The notes under the pieces: generated by a model | The model's database searches: none | Told to the model about the DNA's origin: nothing | What the model saw: only the letters and a program-made list of their open reading frames with translations | Assembly: GCF_003853415.1 (NCBI RefSeq) | Contig: NZ_QTPP01000020.1 | Coordinates: forward strand, 62,001-126,000 | DNA from: Burkholderia sp. Bp9142 | GTDB taxonomy: Bacteria > Pseudomonadota > Gammaproteobacteria > Burkholderiales > Burkholderiaceae | Direction: 5' to 3' | Length of the DNA stretch: 64,000 nt | Program-made: the position numbers and the translations under genes | Part shown: positions 32,442 through 41,502 of the stretch, piece after piece | How the letters are laid out: each line of letters starts with the position of its first letter | How positions within the stretch are numbered: the stretch's first letter is position 1

Positions 32442-34127
32442 TCATGCCGCCGTCACCGCCGCGTCCGTGCGCACCTGCGTCGCTTCGTGCGCCGCGCGTC
32501 GATCGGCGCGGATCATGTCGCTCGCGCGCTCGGCGATCATCAGCGTCGGCGAATTCGTGTTGCCCGACGTGATGAACGGCATCACCGATGCATCGACGAT
32601 GCGCAGCCCCGCGATGCCGCGCACGCGCAGCCGGCTGTCGACGACGGCGCGCTCGTCGTCCGCGCGCCCCATCCGGCACGTACCGACCGGATGGAAGATC
32701 GTGGTGCCGACCGCGCCCGCCGCTTCGATCAGTTCGGCTTCGGTCCGGTACTGCGTGCCCGGCAGGATTTCTTCCGGACGGTAGCGCGCGAGCGCCGGCG
32801 CGGATGCGATCCGGCGCGTGAGGCGCAGCGCGTTCGCGGCGACATGGCGATCGTGGTCGGTCGACAGGTAGTTCGGCGCGATCGACGGCGCCACACCCGC
32901 ATCGGGGCTCGCGACGTGCACGCTGCCGCGCGAGCTCGGCCGCAGATGGCAGACGGAGGCCGTAAAGGCGTTGAAGCGATGCAGCGGCTCGCCGAAGCGC
33001 TCGAGCGACAGCGGCTGCACGTGGTATTCGAGATCGGGGCGCGTGAGCGCGGGATCGTCCGGATCGGACTTCGCGAACGCGCCGAGCTGCGACGGCGCCA
33101 TCGACATCGGCCCGCGCTGCAGCAGCGCATATTCGGCACCGATCATCAGCTTGCCCCACCAGTGCGCGGACAGGGTGTTGAGCGTGCGCACGCCATCGAC
33201 GCGAAACGCCATCCGCAACTGCAGGTGGTCCTGCAGGTTCTCGCCGACGCCGGGCAGGTCCTGCACGACGTCGATGCCGAGCGCCTGCAGCCGCGCACCC
33301 GCACCGATGCCCGACAGTTCGAGCAGCTGCGGCGAATTCACCGCGCCGGAGGTCAGCAGGACTTCGGCGCGTGCACGCGCGACGTAATCGGTGCCGCCGC
33401 CGCGATACTCGACGCCGACTGCGCGCCGCCCGTCGAAGATCACGCGCTGCGCGTGCGCGCCGGTGATCACGGTCAGGTTCGGGCGCGTCATCGCGGGCCG
33501 CAGGAACGCCTTCGACGTATTCCAGCGCACGCCGCGCTTCTGGTTCACCTCGAAATAGCCGACCCCCGAATTGTCGCCGCGGTTGAAATCGTCGGTCGCG
33601 GGAATGCCCGTCTGCTGCGCGGCCTGCGCGAACGATTCGAGGATCTCCCAGCGCAGCCGCTGCTTCTCGACACGCCAGTAGCCGCCCGCGCCGTGCGCAT
33701 CGCTCGCGCCGGCGTGGTGGTCCTCGCTGCGCTTGAAGATCGGCAGCACGCTGTCCCACGACCAGCCGGCGTCGCCGGTTTCCTGTGCCCAGCTGTCGTA
33801 ATCCTCGCGCTGGCCGCGCATGTAGATCATCCCGTTGATCGACGAGCAGCCGCCGAGCACGCGCCCGCGCGGATACGACAGCGCGCGGCCGTTGAGCGCC
33901 GCCTCGGGCTGCGTCTTGTACAGCCAGTCGGTGCGCGGATTGCCGATGCAGTACAGATAGCCGACCGGGATGTGGATCCAGTGATAGTCGTCCTTGCCGC
34001 CCGCTTCGAGCAGCAGCACATGGATCTCGGGATCCTCGGTCAGGCGGTTGGCGAGCACGCAGCCCGCGGTGCCCGCGCCGACGATCACGTAATCGAATTC
34101 GCCCTCGAGCGTGCGTTGGGTACTCAC
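32442..34127 (-). CDS. GMC-family FAD-dependent alcohol/choline dehydrogenase
   Basis: A 561-residue glucose-methanol-choline oxidoreductase. Residues about 12-29 are the FAD Rossmann motif (DYVIVGAGTAGCVLANRL), then PRGRVLGGCSSINGMIYMRG (GMC signature 1), SGAVNSPQLLELSGIG (signature 2) and, near the C-terminus, IFHPVGTCRMG with the catalytic His and SGNTNSPTLMIAERA. It oxidises an alcohol to the aldehyde with FAD; choline, aliphatic or polyethylene-glycol-type alcohols are possible. Start is a GTG at 34127 with GGAGGAGAC nearby. It is divergent from a LysR regulator, its likely controller. Confidence 0.92.
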   Translation of the reverse strand: MSTQRTLEGEFDYVIVGAGTAGCVLANRLTEDPEIHVLLLEAGGKDDYHWIHIPVGYLYCIGNPRTDWLYKTQPEAALNGRALSYPRGRVLGGCSSINGMIYMRGQREDYDSWAQETGDAGWSWDSVLPIFKRSEDHHAGASDAHGAGGYWRVEKQRLRWEILESFAQAAQQTGIPATDDFNRGDNSGVGYFEVNQKRGVRWNTSKAFLRPAMTRPNLTVITGAHAQRVIFDGRRAVGVEYRGGGTDYVARARAEVLLTSGAVNSPQLLELSGIGAGARLQALGIDVVQDLPGVGENLQDHLQLRMAFRVDGVRTLNTLSAHWWGKLMIGAEYALLQRGPMSMAPSQLGAFAKSDPDDPALTRPDLEYHVQPLSLERFGEPLHRFNAFTASVCHLRPSSRGSVHVASPDAGVAPSIAPNYLSTDHDRHVAANALRLTRRIASAPALARYRPEEILPGTQYRTEAELIEAAGAVGTTIFHPVGTCRMGRADDERAVVDSRLRVRGIAGLRIVDASVMPFITSGNTNSPTLMIAERASDMIRADRRAAHEATQVRTDAAVTAA

Positions 34128-34153
34128 GATATGTCTCCTCCCATGGCGTGGTT

Positions 34154-34233
34154 GGATGGTGTTGGCGCTTCAGCGCTGACTCCATCCCCACGGCGGTCGA
34201 CCCGACTCAACGGCTTCAGCGCTGACTCGAGTC
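34154..34233. repeat. Second pair of hairpin elements with GGCTTCAGCGCT/GCGCTTCAGCGCT loop
   Basis: The first hairpin has stem GGATGG/CCATCC (34154-34159 with 34182-34187) around TTGGCGCTTCAGCGCTGAC. The second has GACTC/GAGTC (34204-34208 with 34229-34233) around CGGCTTCAGCGCTGAC. Between them is CACGGCGGTCGACC, close to the CGCGGCGGTCGATC that follows the pair at 7207-7284. It lies just upstream of the GTG start of the GMC gene, in the divergent promoter region. Confidence 0.68.
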
Positions 34234-34396
34234 CGATGCAAAGCGCCTTGTCGTGCGCCGCGCGGCGCGATCCCGCGCGTCGTTTTCAGCATAGTGCGTC
34301 GCGGGCGACGCGATCGGAGAAGCGTACTCCGCCCGCCGGCCGCCGATCCAATGAGTTATGCTGAACTGCGTTATAAGCCGCACTCATATCACGACG

Positions 34397-35296
34397 ATGG
34401 ATCTCACCCTGCTCCGTGCGTTCGCGACGGTCGCCCGCGAAGGCAACCTGACGCGCGCCGCCGTGCAGCTGCACCTGACGCAGCCGGCCGTCAGCCTGCA
34501 GATCAAGCATCTGCAGGAAACGCTCGGCGTCACGCTGTTCACGCGCACGTCGCGCGGGCTCGCGCTCACGCGCGACGGCCAGACGCTGCTGCCGCACGCG
34601 GAGCGCGCGCTCGCCGCGGCCGCCGACGTGCAACGCGCCGCTGCCGCGCTGCGCCATGAAGTGCGCGGCCGGCTGCGGATCGGCACGATCCTCGATCCGG
34701 GCTTCCTGCGGCTCGGCGGCTTCCTGCGCGCGCTGGTCGAAACCCATCCGCAGATCGAGACCGCGCTGCGGCACGGGATGTCCGGCTGGGTACTCGAGCA
34801 GGTGCGTGCGCAGGCGCTCGACGTCGGCTATTACATCGGCCGGCCCGGCGAGGACGATCCGCGCGACGACGCGCTGTTCCACACGGTCACGCTCACGCGT
34901 TTCGAATACCGCGTGCTCGCGCCGGCCGGCTGGAAGGAGCGTGTGCAGCGCGCGCACGATTGGCGCGCGCTCGCCGCGCTGCCGTGGATCTGGACGCCGC
35001 CCGCGTCCGCCCATCACCGGCTGCTGTCGCGGCTCTTCGCGGCGGCTGGCGCGCAGCCGGTGAAAGTTGCCGAGGTCGACCAGGAGCAGTCGATGCTCGA
35101 CCTCGTCAAATCCGGAATCGGGTTGACGCTCGCACGCGACTCGACCGCGCTGGCCGAAGCGCACGCGCATGCGCTGACGATCATCGAACGCGTGACGGTG
35201 CCGACCGAGCTGACCTTCGTGACGCTCGCCGAGCGGCGCGACGAACCGGCGATCGCGGCCGCGCTGCGGCTGATCGAGACCCAATGGACGATATGA
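34397..35296 (+). CDS. LysR-type transcriptional regulator
   Basis: A 299-residue LysR protein. The N-terminal winged helix covers residues 1-60 (TLLRAFATVAREGNLTRAAV, LTQPAVSLQIKHLQETLGV, LFTRTSRGLALTRDGQ), and a C-terminal periplasmic-binding-protein-like sensor domain follows. The start at 34397 gives the standard MDLTLLRAF; 13 codons further upstream lack similarity. The divergent GMC dehydrogenase gene is the most probable target. Ligand unknown. Confidence 0.92.
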   Translation: MDLTLLRAFATVAREGNLTRAAVQLHLTQPAVSLQIKHLQETLGVTLFTRTSRGLALTRDGQTLLPHAERALAAAADVQRAAAALRHEVRGRLRIGTILDPGFLRLGGFLRALVETHPQIETALRHGMSGWVLEQVRAQALDVGYYIGRPGEDDPRDDALFHTVTLTRFEYRVLAPAGWKERVQRAHDWRALAALPWIWTPPASAHHRLLSRLFAAAGAQPVKVAEVDQEQSMLDLVKSGIGLTLARDSTALAEAHAHALTIIERVTVPTELTFVTLAERRDEPAIAAALRLIETQWTI

Positions 35297-35404
35297 GTGC
35301 TGCTGATGCCGATGAGCCGCGGTCTCTCGTCACGCCGCCATCGCAGGCTTTTTGCTAGATTGTGCGTTCGCACACCGCGAGACCCCTGATTGAAGGAGAC
35401 CCGC

Positions 35405-35938
35405 ATGGCCCGCAACATCGAGATCAAAGCCCGCGCACGCGAATTCGACCGGCTGCGCGAACAGGCGGCTACGCTCGCGACCGAAGCGCCGCTTTTCTAC
35501 CGCCAGCAGGATTTCTTCTACGACGTGCCGCGCGGCCGGCTGAAGCTGCGCCGCTTCGAGGACGGCACGCCGGCCGAACTGATCTTCTACCAGCGCGACG
35601 ACCGCGACGGCCCGAAGGCGTCGTACTACACGCGCAGCCCGGTGACCAACCCGGACGCGATGCATTCGCTGCTCGCGACCGCGCTGACCACGCGCGGGAT
35701 CGTGACGAAGGAACGGCACGTGTACCTGGTCGGCCGCACGCGGATCCACCTCGACCGCGTCGACGGCCTCGGCGACTTCATCGAACTGGAAGTGGTGCTC
35801 GGCCCCGACGACGACGAAGCCGGCGGCGAAGCCGAGGCCCATGATGTGTTCGCGAAGCTCGGCGTCGCGCAGGACGATCTCGTCGCGGTCGCGTACGTCG
35901 ACCTGCTGAACGCCGGCGCGCCATCCGACGCGACCTGA
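35405..35938 (+). CDS. CYTH-domain protein (class IV adenylate cyclase/triphosphatase family)
   Basis: A 177-residue single-domain CYTH protein. The N-terminal metal-binding strand is ARNIEIKAR (ExK pattern) followed by charged beta strands (FFYDVPRGRLKLRRF, LIFYQRDD, RIHLDRVDGLGDFIELEV), as in CyaB/thiamine-triphosphatase-like tunnel enzymes. The family acts on nucleoside or inorganic triphosphates; whether this one makes cAMP is unknown. AAGGAG lies nine bases ahead of the ATG. It is convergent with the Lrp-type gene. Confidence 0.85.
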   Translation: MARNIEIKARAREFDRLREQAATLATEAPLFYRQQDFFYDVPRGRLKLRRFEDGTPAELIFYQRDDRDGPKASYYTRSPVTNPDAMHSLLATALTTRGIVTKERHVYLVGRTRIHLDRVDGLGDFIELEVVLGPDDDEAGGEAEAHDVFAKLGVAQDDLVAVAYVDLLNAGAPSDAT

Positions 35939-35980
35939 TCGGGCCCTATCCGCGGCAGGGCCTCGCGCCCCGCCGCCGCA

Positions 35981-36466
35981 TCACGCGGCGCCGGGCGCAA
36001 GGTGCGCGAGCGGCAGCGCGCCGTTGCGCTTGAAGGTCGTCAGCACGATGTTCGAGCGGACGCTGTCGACGCCCGGCACGCGCATCAGCTTCTTCATCAC
36101 GAACTGCGACAGCGCGTTGAGATCCGGCGCGACGATCCGCAGCAGGTAGTCGGCATCGCCGACCACCGCATGGCATTCGAGCACCTCGGGCAACACGTCG
36201 ATCTGCTGCTGGAACTGCTCGATGATCGAATCGCCGTGGTGCTTGAGCTTCAGGCTCGTGAACGCGGTGACGCCGAGCCCAAGCTTTTCGGGGCGCAGCA
36301 TCACGCGATAGCCTTCGATCACGCCGGCCGCCTCGAGCCGCTGCAGCCGCCGGCCGATCTGCGACGGCGACAGCGGCACCTCCTCGCCGAGCTGCTGGTG
36401 CGTCGCGCGGCCGAAGCGCTGCAGCACGTCGAGAAGCGCGAGATCGAAGTGATCGAGTTCCAGCAT
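35981..36466 (-). CDS. Lrp/AsnC-family regulator, probable controller of phhA
   Basis: A 161-residue Lrp-type protein. The N-terminal helix-turn-helix has LDVLQRFGRATHQQLGEEVP and PSQIGRRLQRLEAAGVIEGY; the C-terminal RAM ligand-binding domain has HAVVGDADYLLRIVAPDLNAL and MRVPGVDSVRSNIVL. The ATG at 36466 has GGAG seven bases upstream; two earlier ATGs (36472, 36481) are possible. It is divergent from phhA by 139 bases, so it probably senses an aromatic amino acid and controls phenylalanine hydroxylation (inference from position). Confidence 0.9.
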   Translation of the reverse strand: MLELDHFDLALLDVLQRFGRATHQQLGEEVPLSPSQIGRRLQRLEAAGVIEGYRVMLRPEKLGLGVTAFTSLKLKHHGDSIIEQFQQQIDVLPEVLECHAVVGDADYLLRIVAPDLNALSQFVMKKLMRVPGVDSVRSNIVLTTFKRNGALPLAHLAPGAA

Positions 36467-36605
36467 GAGCATACTCCGCATTGATTCCTGTTTTGATGCG
36501 CGATTATCGCATCAACAGGCGAATCCACGCCATCTTTGCGCCCATTCCGCACATCACCCGCTCTACACTTGCATGGTTCCCAACCACAGCATGCAGAGCC
36601 CGATC

Positions 36606-37499
36606 ATGTCCACCGTCGTCACCGCGAAACTGCAGGAGCAGTTCGACGCGGGCCTCGAAACCCGCGCCGATTTCACCATCGACCAGCCGCTCGAACGGTA
36701 CGGCCAGGTCGACCACGCGGTGTGGCAGCAGCTCCATGCGCGCCAGTCGGCGCTGCTGCGCGGCCGCGCGTGCGATGCGTTCGTCACCGGGCTCGGGAAG
36801 ATCGACCTGCCGGCCGGCCGCGTGCCGTCGTTCGCGGACGTGAACCGCCAGCTGAAGCCGGCAACCGGGTGGGAGATTGTCGCGGTGCCGGGCCTCGTGC
36901 CCGATCGTGTGTTCTTCGAGCACCTCGCGAACCGGCGGTTTCCGGTCACCTGGTGGATGCGCCGCCCGGACCAGCTCGACTACCTGCAGGAACCGGACTG
37001 TTTCCACGACCTGTTCGGCCACGTGCCGCTGCTGATCGAGCCGGTGTTCGCCGACTACATGCAGGCGTATGGCCGCACCGCGCTCGCGGTCGCGGACAAC
37101 GAAGCGGCGCTCGCGCGGCTGGCGCGTCTCTATTGGTATACGGTGGAGTTCGGCCTGATCCGCGACCCGAACGGCACGAACGGGCTGTCGATCTACGGCG
37201 CCGGGATCGTGTCGAGCAAGGGCGAGAGTCTCTACAGCCTCGAAAGCGCGGCGCCGAACCGGCTCGGCTTCGACCTCGAACGCGTGATGCGCACCCAGTA
37301 CCGGATCGACACGTTCCAGAAGACCTACTTCGTGATCGACGATTTCGCACAGCTGTTCGCGCTCGCCGACGTTGACGGCCGTGCGCTGGCCGACCGGCTG
37401 GCCGCGCTGCCCGAATTCCCGGCCGGCGCGGTGCTCGATGGCGATCTGGTGCTGCATCGCGGCACGGGCGAAGGCTGGCCGGACGACGCGCACGCGTAA
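36606..37499 (+). CDS. phhA: Phenylalanine-4-hydroxylase
   Basis: Fe(II)- and tetrahydropterin-dependent enzyme that turns phenylalanine into tyrosine. The 297-residue protein has the catalytic core with the two iron His ligands in [12 protein letters not shown] and the Glu ligand in [11 protein letters not shown], plus [12 protein letters not shown] and [10 protein letters not shown]. There is no N-terminal regulatory ACT domain, as usual in bacteria. The start at 36606 gives [13 protein letters not shown] and the normal length. phhB follows 157 bases downstream. Confidence 0.95.
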   Translation: MSTVVTAKLQEQFDAGLETRADFTIDQPLERYGQVDHAVWQQLHARQSALLRGRACDAFVTGLGKIDLPAGRVPSFADVNRQLKPATGWEIVAVPGLVPDRVFFEHLANRRFPVTWWMRRPDQLDYLQEPDCFHDLFGHVPLLIEPVFADYMQAYGRTALAVADNEAALARLARLYWYTVEFGLIRDPNGTNGLSIYGAGIVSSKGESLYSLESAAPNRLGFDLERVMRTQYRIDTFQKTYFVIDDFAQLFALADVDGRALADRLAALPEFPAGAVLDGDLVLHRGTGEGWPDDAHA

Positions 37500-37656
37500 G
37501 GCTCCGGGTCACGCCGGCGTGATTCGGAGCGCCGGCGCCCGCCTCCCGACAGCCGTCCCCGGATGGCCATCCCACAACTATGAAACAATGAACGGTACCG
37601 GCTTTGCCGCGTGGCCTCTGCCCGCGGGCGGGCGCCGTTACCGAACGAGGTGCAAC

Positions 37657-37965
37657 ATGATCCACAAGCTCACATCAGAAGAACGCAAGACCCGGCTCGA
37701 AGGCCTGCCGCACTGGACGGCCGTGCCGGGCCGCGACGCGATCCAGCGCAGCCTGCGCTTCGCCGATTTCAACGAGGCCTTCGGCTTCATGACGCGTGTC
37801 GCGATCAAGGCGCAGGAGATGAACCACCATCCGGAATGGTTCAACGTATACAACCGCGTCGACGTGACGCTGTCGACCCACGACGCGGCCGGCCTGACCG
37901 AGCGCGACATCACGCTCGCGCAGTTCATCGACCAGGTGTGCGCGCACACCGATCCGGCCGCCTGA
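37657..37965 (+). CDS. phhB: Pterin-4a-carbinolamine dehydratase
   Basis: This 102-residue protein dehydrates the 4a-hydroxy-tetrahydropterin left by PhhA so the cofactor can be reduced again. The family pattern is clear: [28 protein letters not shown] and [20 protein letters not shown] with the active-site His residues, then [22 protein letters not shown] precedes the ATG. It forms a functional pair with phhA. Confidence 0.95.
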   Translation: MIHKLTSEERKTRLEGLPHWTAVPGRDAIQRSLRFADFNEAFGFMTRVAIKAQEMNHHPEWFNVYNRVDVTLSTHDAAGLTERDITLAQFIDQVCAHTDPAA

Positions 37966-38057
37966 GACCTGCCTCTACCGCCGCGCGTCCTTCGATGCGC
38001 GGCGCGTCAACTTTTCATTTCCATGAACGTTTTCTAGGATGTACTCAGCGAAAGCCT

Positions 38058-38288
38058 TCAGCTTTCCAAGCCATCCTTAAGGCGCACGTAAGTCTCGTAC
38101 GCTTTCCGCGCCTTGGGGTCCAAACCTTCCAGTTGCAGCGCGCCTCCGCGCTGTACAATCAGCAGCGCATACGGCTTGGAGAGCGCGCTGGCCTCTTCGC
38201 AGAGTTTGAGTTCGTCGCCGCTCGACGGCGAGCGGGCGCGCCAGAAATTGATCGCGGCTTCGAGGTCGTGGATCGAGATATCGGACAT
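38058..38288 (-). CDS. DUF3717 small protein
   Basis: A 76-residue protein beginning MSDISIHDLEAAINFWRAR, rich in charged residues, without membrane segment or signal peptide. It matches the DUF3717 family known from Burkholderia and relatives; the function is unknown. A frame 33 codons longer (to 38387) lacks the family pattern. It is convergent with phhB and divergent from the response-regulator gene. Confidence 0.75.
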   Translation of the reverse strand: MSDISIHDLEAAINFWRARSPSSGDELKLCEEASALSKPYALLIVQRGGALQLEGLDPKARKAYETYVRLKDGLES

Positions 38289-38410
38289 GATTGGATTTGA
38301 TCGTTCGCTGGCCGCCATGCTTGATGTCAGGCGATGCGGCGCCCCTGTGGAAACGGCGTCGTGCTGTCCGCGTGCCTGAACCGCCAACCCATTGTACTTG
38401 AGCGAACTTC

Positions 38411-39103
38411 ATGCGACTCCTTCTGATCGAAGACGACCGCCCCATCGCACGCGGTATCCAGAGCAGCCTCGAGCAGGCTGGCTTCACCGTCGACATGGTG
38501 CATGACGGCATCTTTGCCGAACAGGCGCTGGCACAAAACCGCCACGAACTCGTGATCCTCGACCTCGGCCTGCCGGGCATCGACGGGATGACGCTGCTCA
38601 CGCGTTTCCGCCAGACCAACCGCCATACGCCCGTCATCGTGCTGACCGCACGCGACGAACTGAACGACCGGATCCAGGGCCTGAACTCCGGCGCCGACGA
38701 CTACATGCTCAAGCCGTTCGAGCCGGCCGAGCTCGAAGCGCGCATCCGCGCGGTGATGCGCCGCAGCGGCCCGCACAGCGACATGCCGCGTCCGGAAGTG
38801 TCGCTCGGCGGCGTCCGCCTGTCGGGCGTCGACCGCCGCATCTTCAACGACGACAAGCCGCTCGAACTGTCGCCGCGCGAATTCGCGGTGCTCGAAATGC
38901 TGCTGCTGCGCCACGGCCGCGTCGTCAGCAAGGCCCAGCTGCAGGATCACCTCACGCACTTCGGCGGCGATCTCGGCGACACCGCGATCGAAGTCTACGT
39001 GCACCGCGTGCGCAAGAAACTCGAGCAGTGCCGTGTCGAGATCGTCACGGTGCGCGGCTTCGGCTACCTGCTGCAGGAAATCCGCCAGACCGCGAGCGTC
39101 TGA
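38411..39103 (+). CDS. OmpR-family response regulator
   Basis: A 230-residue regulator. The receiver domain has acidic pocket Glu7-Asp8-Asp9, phospho-acceptor Asp51 in LVILDLGLPGIDGM, and Lys in DDYMLKPFEPAEL. The C-terminal winged helix ends in YVHRVRKKLE and VRGFGYLLQ. Paired with the sensor kinase 105 bases downstream. It resembles the TctD/QseB group; the output genes are unknown. Confidence 0.94.
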   Translation: MRLLLIEDDRPIARGIQSSLEQAGFTVDMVHDGIFAEQALAQNRHELVILDLGLPGIDGMTLLTRFRQTNRHTPVIVLTARDELNDRIQGLNSGADDYMLKPFEPAELEARIRAVMRRSGPHSDMPRPEVSLGGVRLSGVDRRIFNDDKPLELSPREFAVLEMLLLRHGRVVSKAQLQDHLTHFGGDLGDTAIEVYVHRVRKKLEQCRVEIVTVRGFGYLLQEIRQTASV

Positions 39104-39208
39104 GCGGCGCCGCGCGCCGGCCGCCGGCGCGCCGCCCTGCCCGCGTCGCCGTCCGACGCACGACCGCGCCGCTCCCTGTGAGCGGCGCTTATCCATTTGC
39201 CCGTCGAA

Positions 39209-40693
39209 ATGTCTCCTGATCCGGCTGTGACCACCAGCCTGCGCCGCTCGCTCCTCAGGCGCCTCGCCGCGCCGCTGTCGATGCTCGCGCTGATGAGCGG
39301 CCTGATTGCCTACTGGCTCGCGTGGCAATACACGCAACACGTGATCGACCGCTCGCTCGCCGATCTCGCGACCGCCATCTCCAAACAGATCCAGATCGCC
39401 GGCCCCGACGCGCCGTTCACGGTGCCGCCGCTCGCGCAGGCGATGTTCTCGGATCCGGCCGAGGCGCTGATCTACCGGATCAGCGACGGCGAGGAGGAGC
39501 TCGCCGGCGACCCGAAGCTGCCGCTGCGCGGCATCAACGTGCGCCGCATGCATCACGCGTACGTGTTCGAGGCCGAGTACGACAATCGCGCGGTGCGGGT
39601 CGCGCAGGTACGCGTCGACGAGGTCGAGGGCGGCCGGCCGATGGTGGTCGAGGTCGCGCAGCCGGTGCGGCACCGCTACCGGATCGCGGCCGAATTCCTC
39701 GTCGCGATCATGATGCCGCTGCTGCTGCTGCTGCTCGCGGGCTGGGGCATCGTGTGGCGCGTCGTGAACCAGCAGCTCGGCCCGCTCACGCATCTCGCCG
39801 ACTCGCTGAACCGGCAGACCCACACGTCGCTGGAGCCGGTCGACGAAACCGACGTGCCGCTCGAGATCCGGCCGCTGACGAGCGCGATGAACGCGCTGCT
39901 CGGCCGCCTGAAGACCGCGCTCGACGCGCAGCGCAAGTTCATTGCCGATGCCGCGCACCAGTTGCGCACACCGCTCACGGCCGTGAAGCTGCATGCCGAG
40001 CAGGCGGCCGTCGCGCGCGACCCGCAGCAGACCTACGCCGCCGTGCGCGAACTGCGCGCGGCCGCCGACCGCGCGGTGCGGCTGTCGAACCAGCTGCTGT
40101 CGCTCGCGCGGGCGGAACCGGGCGAACAGGCCGCGCGTTTCGTCGACGTCGACCTGGCCGCGATGGCGTTCGAGACGGGCGCCGAATGGGTGCCGCGCGC
40201 GCTCGCATCGCATGTCGACCTCGGCTTCCAGCGCAGCGACGAGCCCGGCGAAGACGAAACGCTGAACGTGCGCGGCAATCCCGTGCTGCTGCGCGAGGTG
40301 ATCGCGAACCTGCTCGACAATGCGCTGAAATACGTGCCGCTCGCCCGGCCGGACGGGGCGCGGATCACGGTGAACGTCGCGCGCGGCGCGCTCGAGGGCG
40401 GCCAGCCGGCCGCCGAGATCGTCGTCGAGGACAACGGCCCGGGCGTGCCGGCCAATCAGCAGGCCGACCTGTTCAAGCGCTTCTTCCGCGGCGATGCGCA
40501 AAGCGGCAACGGCGTCGAGACGGGCGCAGGCCTCGGGCTCGCGATCGTGCACGACATCATCGCGATGCACGGCGGCACGGTGTCGTACGAGGATGCGTCG
40601 GAAGGCGGCTCGCGCTTCGTGGTGCGGGTGCCGCTCGCCAAGCGTACCGAGAAGCCGGCGAGCGAAACGCCGGCCGCCGCGCCAACGCACTGA
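39209..40693 (+). CDS. Sensor histidine kinase, TctE-like
   Basis: A 494-residue membrane kinase. The first membrane helix (about 13-37) is followed by a periplasmic 2CSK_N-type domain (about 38-160), a second membrane helix (about 170-192, MMPLLLLLLAGWGIVW) and HAMP. His250 in FIADAAHQLRTPL is the phospho-acceptor, and the ATPase part has NLLDNALKY, EDNGPGVP and GAGLGLAIVHDI. The architecture is that of TctE-type kinases that sense tricarboxylates, but no tctCBA transporter genes are here, so the signal is open. An in-frame TTG at 39197 is an alternative start. Confidence 0.92.
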   Translation: MSPDPAVTTSLRRSLLRRLAAPLSMLALMSGLIAYWLAWQYTQHVIDRSLADLATAISKQIQIAGPDAPFTVPPLAQAMFSDPAEALIYRISDGEEELAGDPKLPLRGINVRRMHHAYVFEAEYDNRAVRVAQVRVDEVEGGRPMVVEVAQPVRHRYRIAAEFLVAIMMPLLLLLLAGWGIVWRVVNQQLGPLTHLADSLNRQTHTSLEPVDETDVPLEIRPLTSAMNALLGRLKTALDAQRKFIADAAHQLRTPLTAVKLHAEQAAVARDPQQTYAAVRELRAAADRAVRLSNQLLSLARAEPGEQAARFVDVDLAAMAFETGAEWVPRALASHVDLGFQRSDEPGEDETLNVRGNPVLLREVIANLLDNALKYVPLARPDGARITVNVARGALEGGQPAAEIVVEDNGPGVPANQQADLFKRFFRGDAQSGNGVETGAGLGLAIVHDIIAMHGGTVSYEDASEGGSRFVVRVPLAKRTEKPASETPAAAPTH

Positions 40694-40800
40694 GTCGCGC
40701 GCGGCGGGCCCGTATCGGGCGGGACGGACGGCCGCGCGAGCTCGGCGCGCGGCGGCCATCCGCTGGCGAAGCAGCCGCGCTCGAGGCGCGGCCGCGCCGG

Positions 40801-41322
40801 TCACTTCTTCTTTTTCTTGTCCTTCGCGCCGGACTCGGACTTGCCGTCCTTCTTCTTTTTCTTCTTGCCGTCGTCGTCCGGCGTGGCGAGCAGCGTGCCG
40901 CGGCACGCGGCCGCGCCGCAATGGCACGCGTATTCGCGCTTGAGCTTCTTCGTCAGCTTCTCGTCGATCACGAGGCCATAGTCGTAGAACAGCTCCTCCT
41001 CGGGCCCGATGTCGCGCAGCGCGTGGATGAACACGCGGCCCTTGATTTCCTCGGCCTCGCAGTTCGGCGCGCACGAATGGTTGATCCAGCGCGCGCTGTT
41101 GCCGTCGACCTTGCCGTCGATCACGCCGCCCTCTTCCAGTGCGAAGTAGAACGTATGGTTCGGCTCGCTCGGGTCGTGCGGATGGCGACGCAGCGCTTCC
41201 TTCCACGAAATTCGCTCGCCCTTGTATTCCACTACGCGCTCGCCGGCCTTGATCGGCTCCACCGCGAACACGCCCTTGCCGTGTATTCCCGAGCGGCGCA
41301 CCGCGATCCTGCGTGAACTCAT
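40801..41322 (-). CDS. SET-domain protein lysine methyltransferase with lysine-rich tail
   Basis: A 173-residue protein with a complete SET domain: RSGIHGKGVFAVEPIKAGE, the SAM/knot motif NHSCAPNCEAEE, and ELFYDYG with the catalytic Tyr. A post-SET cysteine set CHCGAAACRG forms, with the SET Cys, a probable zinc site. After residue about 148 the chain is almost only Lys, Asp, Gly and Ser (runs of five and six lysines). No secretion signal is visible. SET proteins methylate protein lysines; in bacteria the targets are mostly unknown. Confidence 0.9.
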   Translation of the reverse strand: MSSRRIAVRRSGIHGKGVFAVEPIKAGERVVEYKGERISWKEALRRHPHDPSEPNHTFYFALEEGGVIDGKVDGNSARWINHSCAPNCEAEEIKGRVFIHALRDIGPEEELFYDYGLVIDEKLTKKLKREYACHCGAAACRGTLLATPDDDGKKKKKKDGKSESGAKDKKKKK

Positions 41323-41386
41323 CGAACGAATCCTTGTGAAGACGACTTGAATGGAAGACGGCCGCGGTCACGGCCCTGCGTCGCGC

Positions 41387-41418
41387 AAAACGAAAACGCG
41401 GCACCGGTCGGTGCCGCG
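41387..41418 (-). terminator. Intrinsic terminator after the Old Yellow Enzyme gene
   Basis: On the minus strand a perfect nine-base-pair stem CGCGGCACC/GGTGCCGCG with a four-base loop is followed by TTTTCGTTTT, about 85 bases downstream of the gene's stop codon. Confidence 0.8.
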
Positions 41419-41502
41419 TCGGGGCATGCGGCGAATCACCCGCATCCTACACGTTCGCGATTGCTTCGTTCAACATCGCGCGCAATATCGCGTGCATGAC
41501 GC

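Noticed and set aside
38327..41404. A 1,025-codon minus-strand frame
   Set aside because: It lies opposite the two-component system genes and out of frame with the SET gene. The product is low-complexity Arg-rich shadow sequence.
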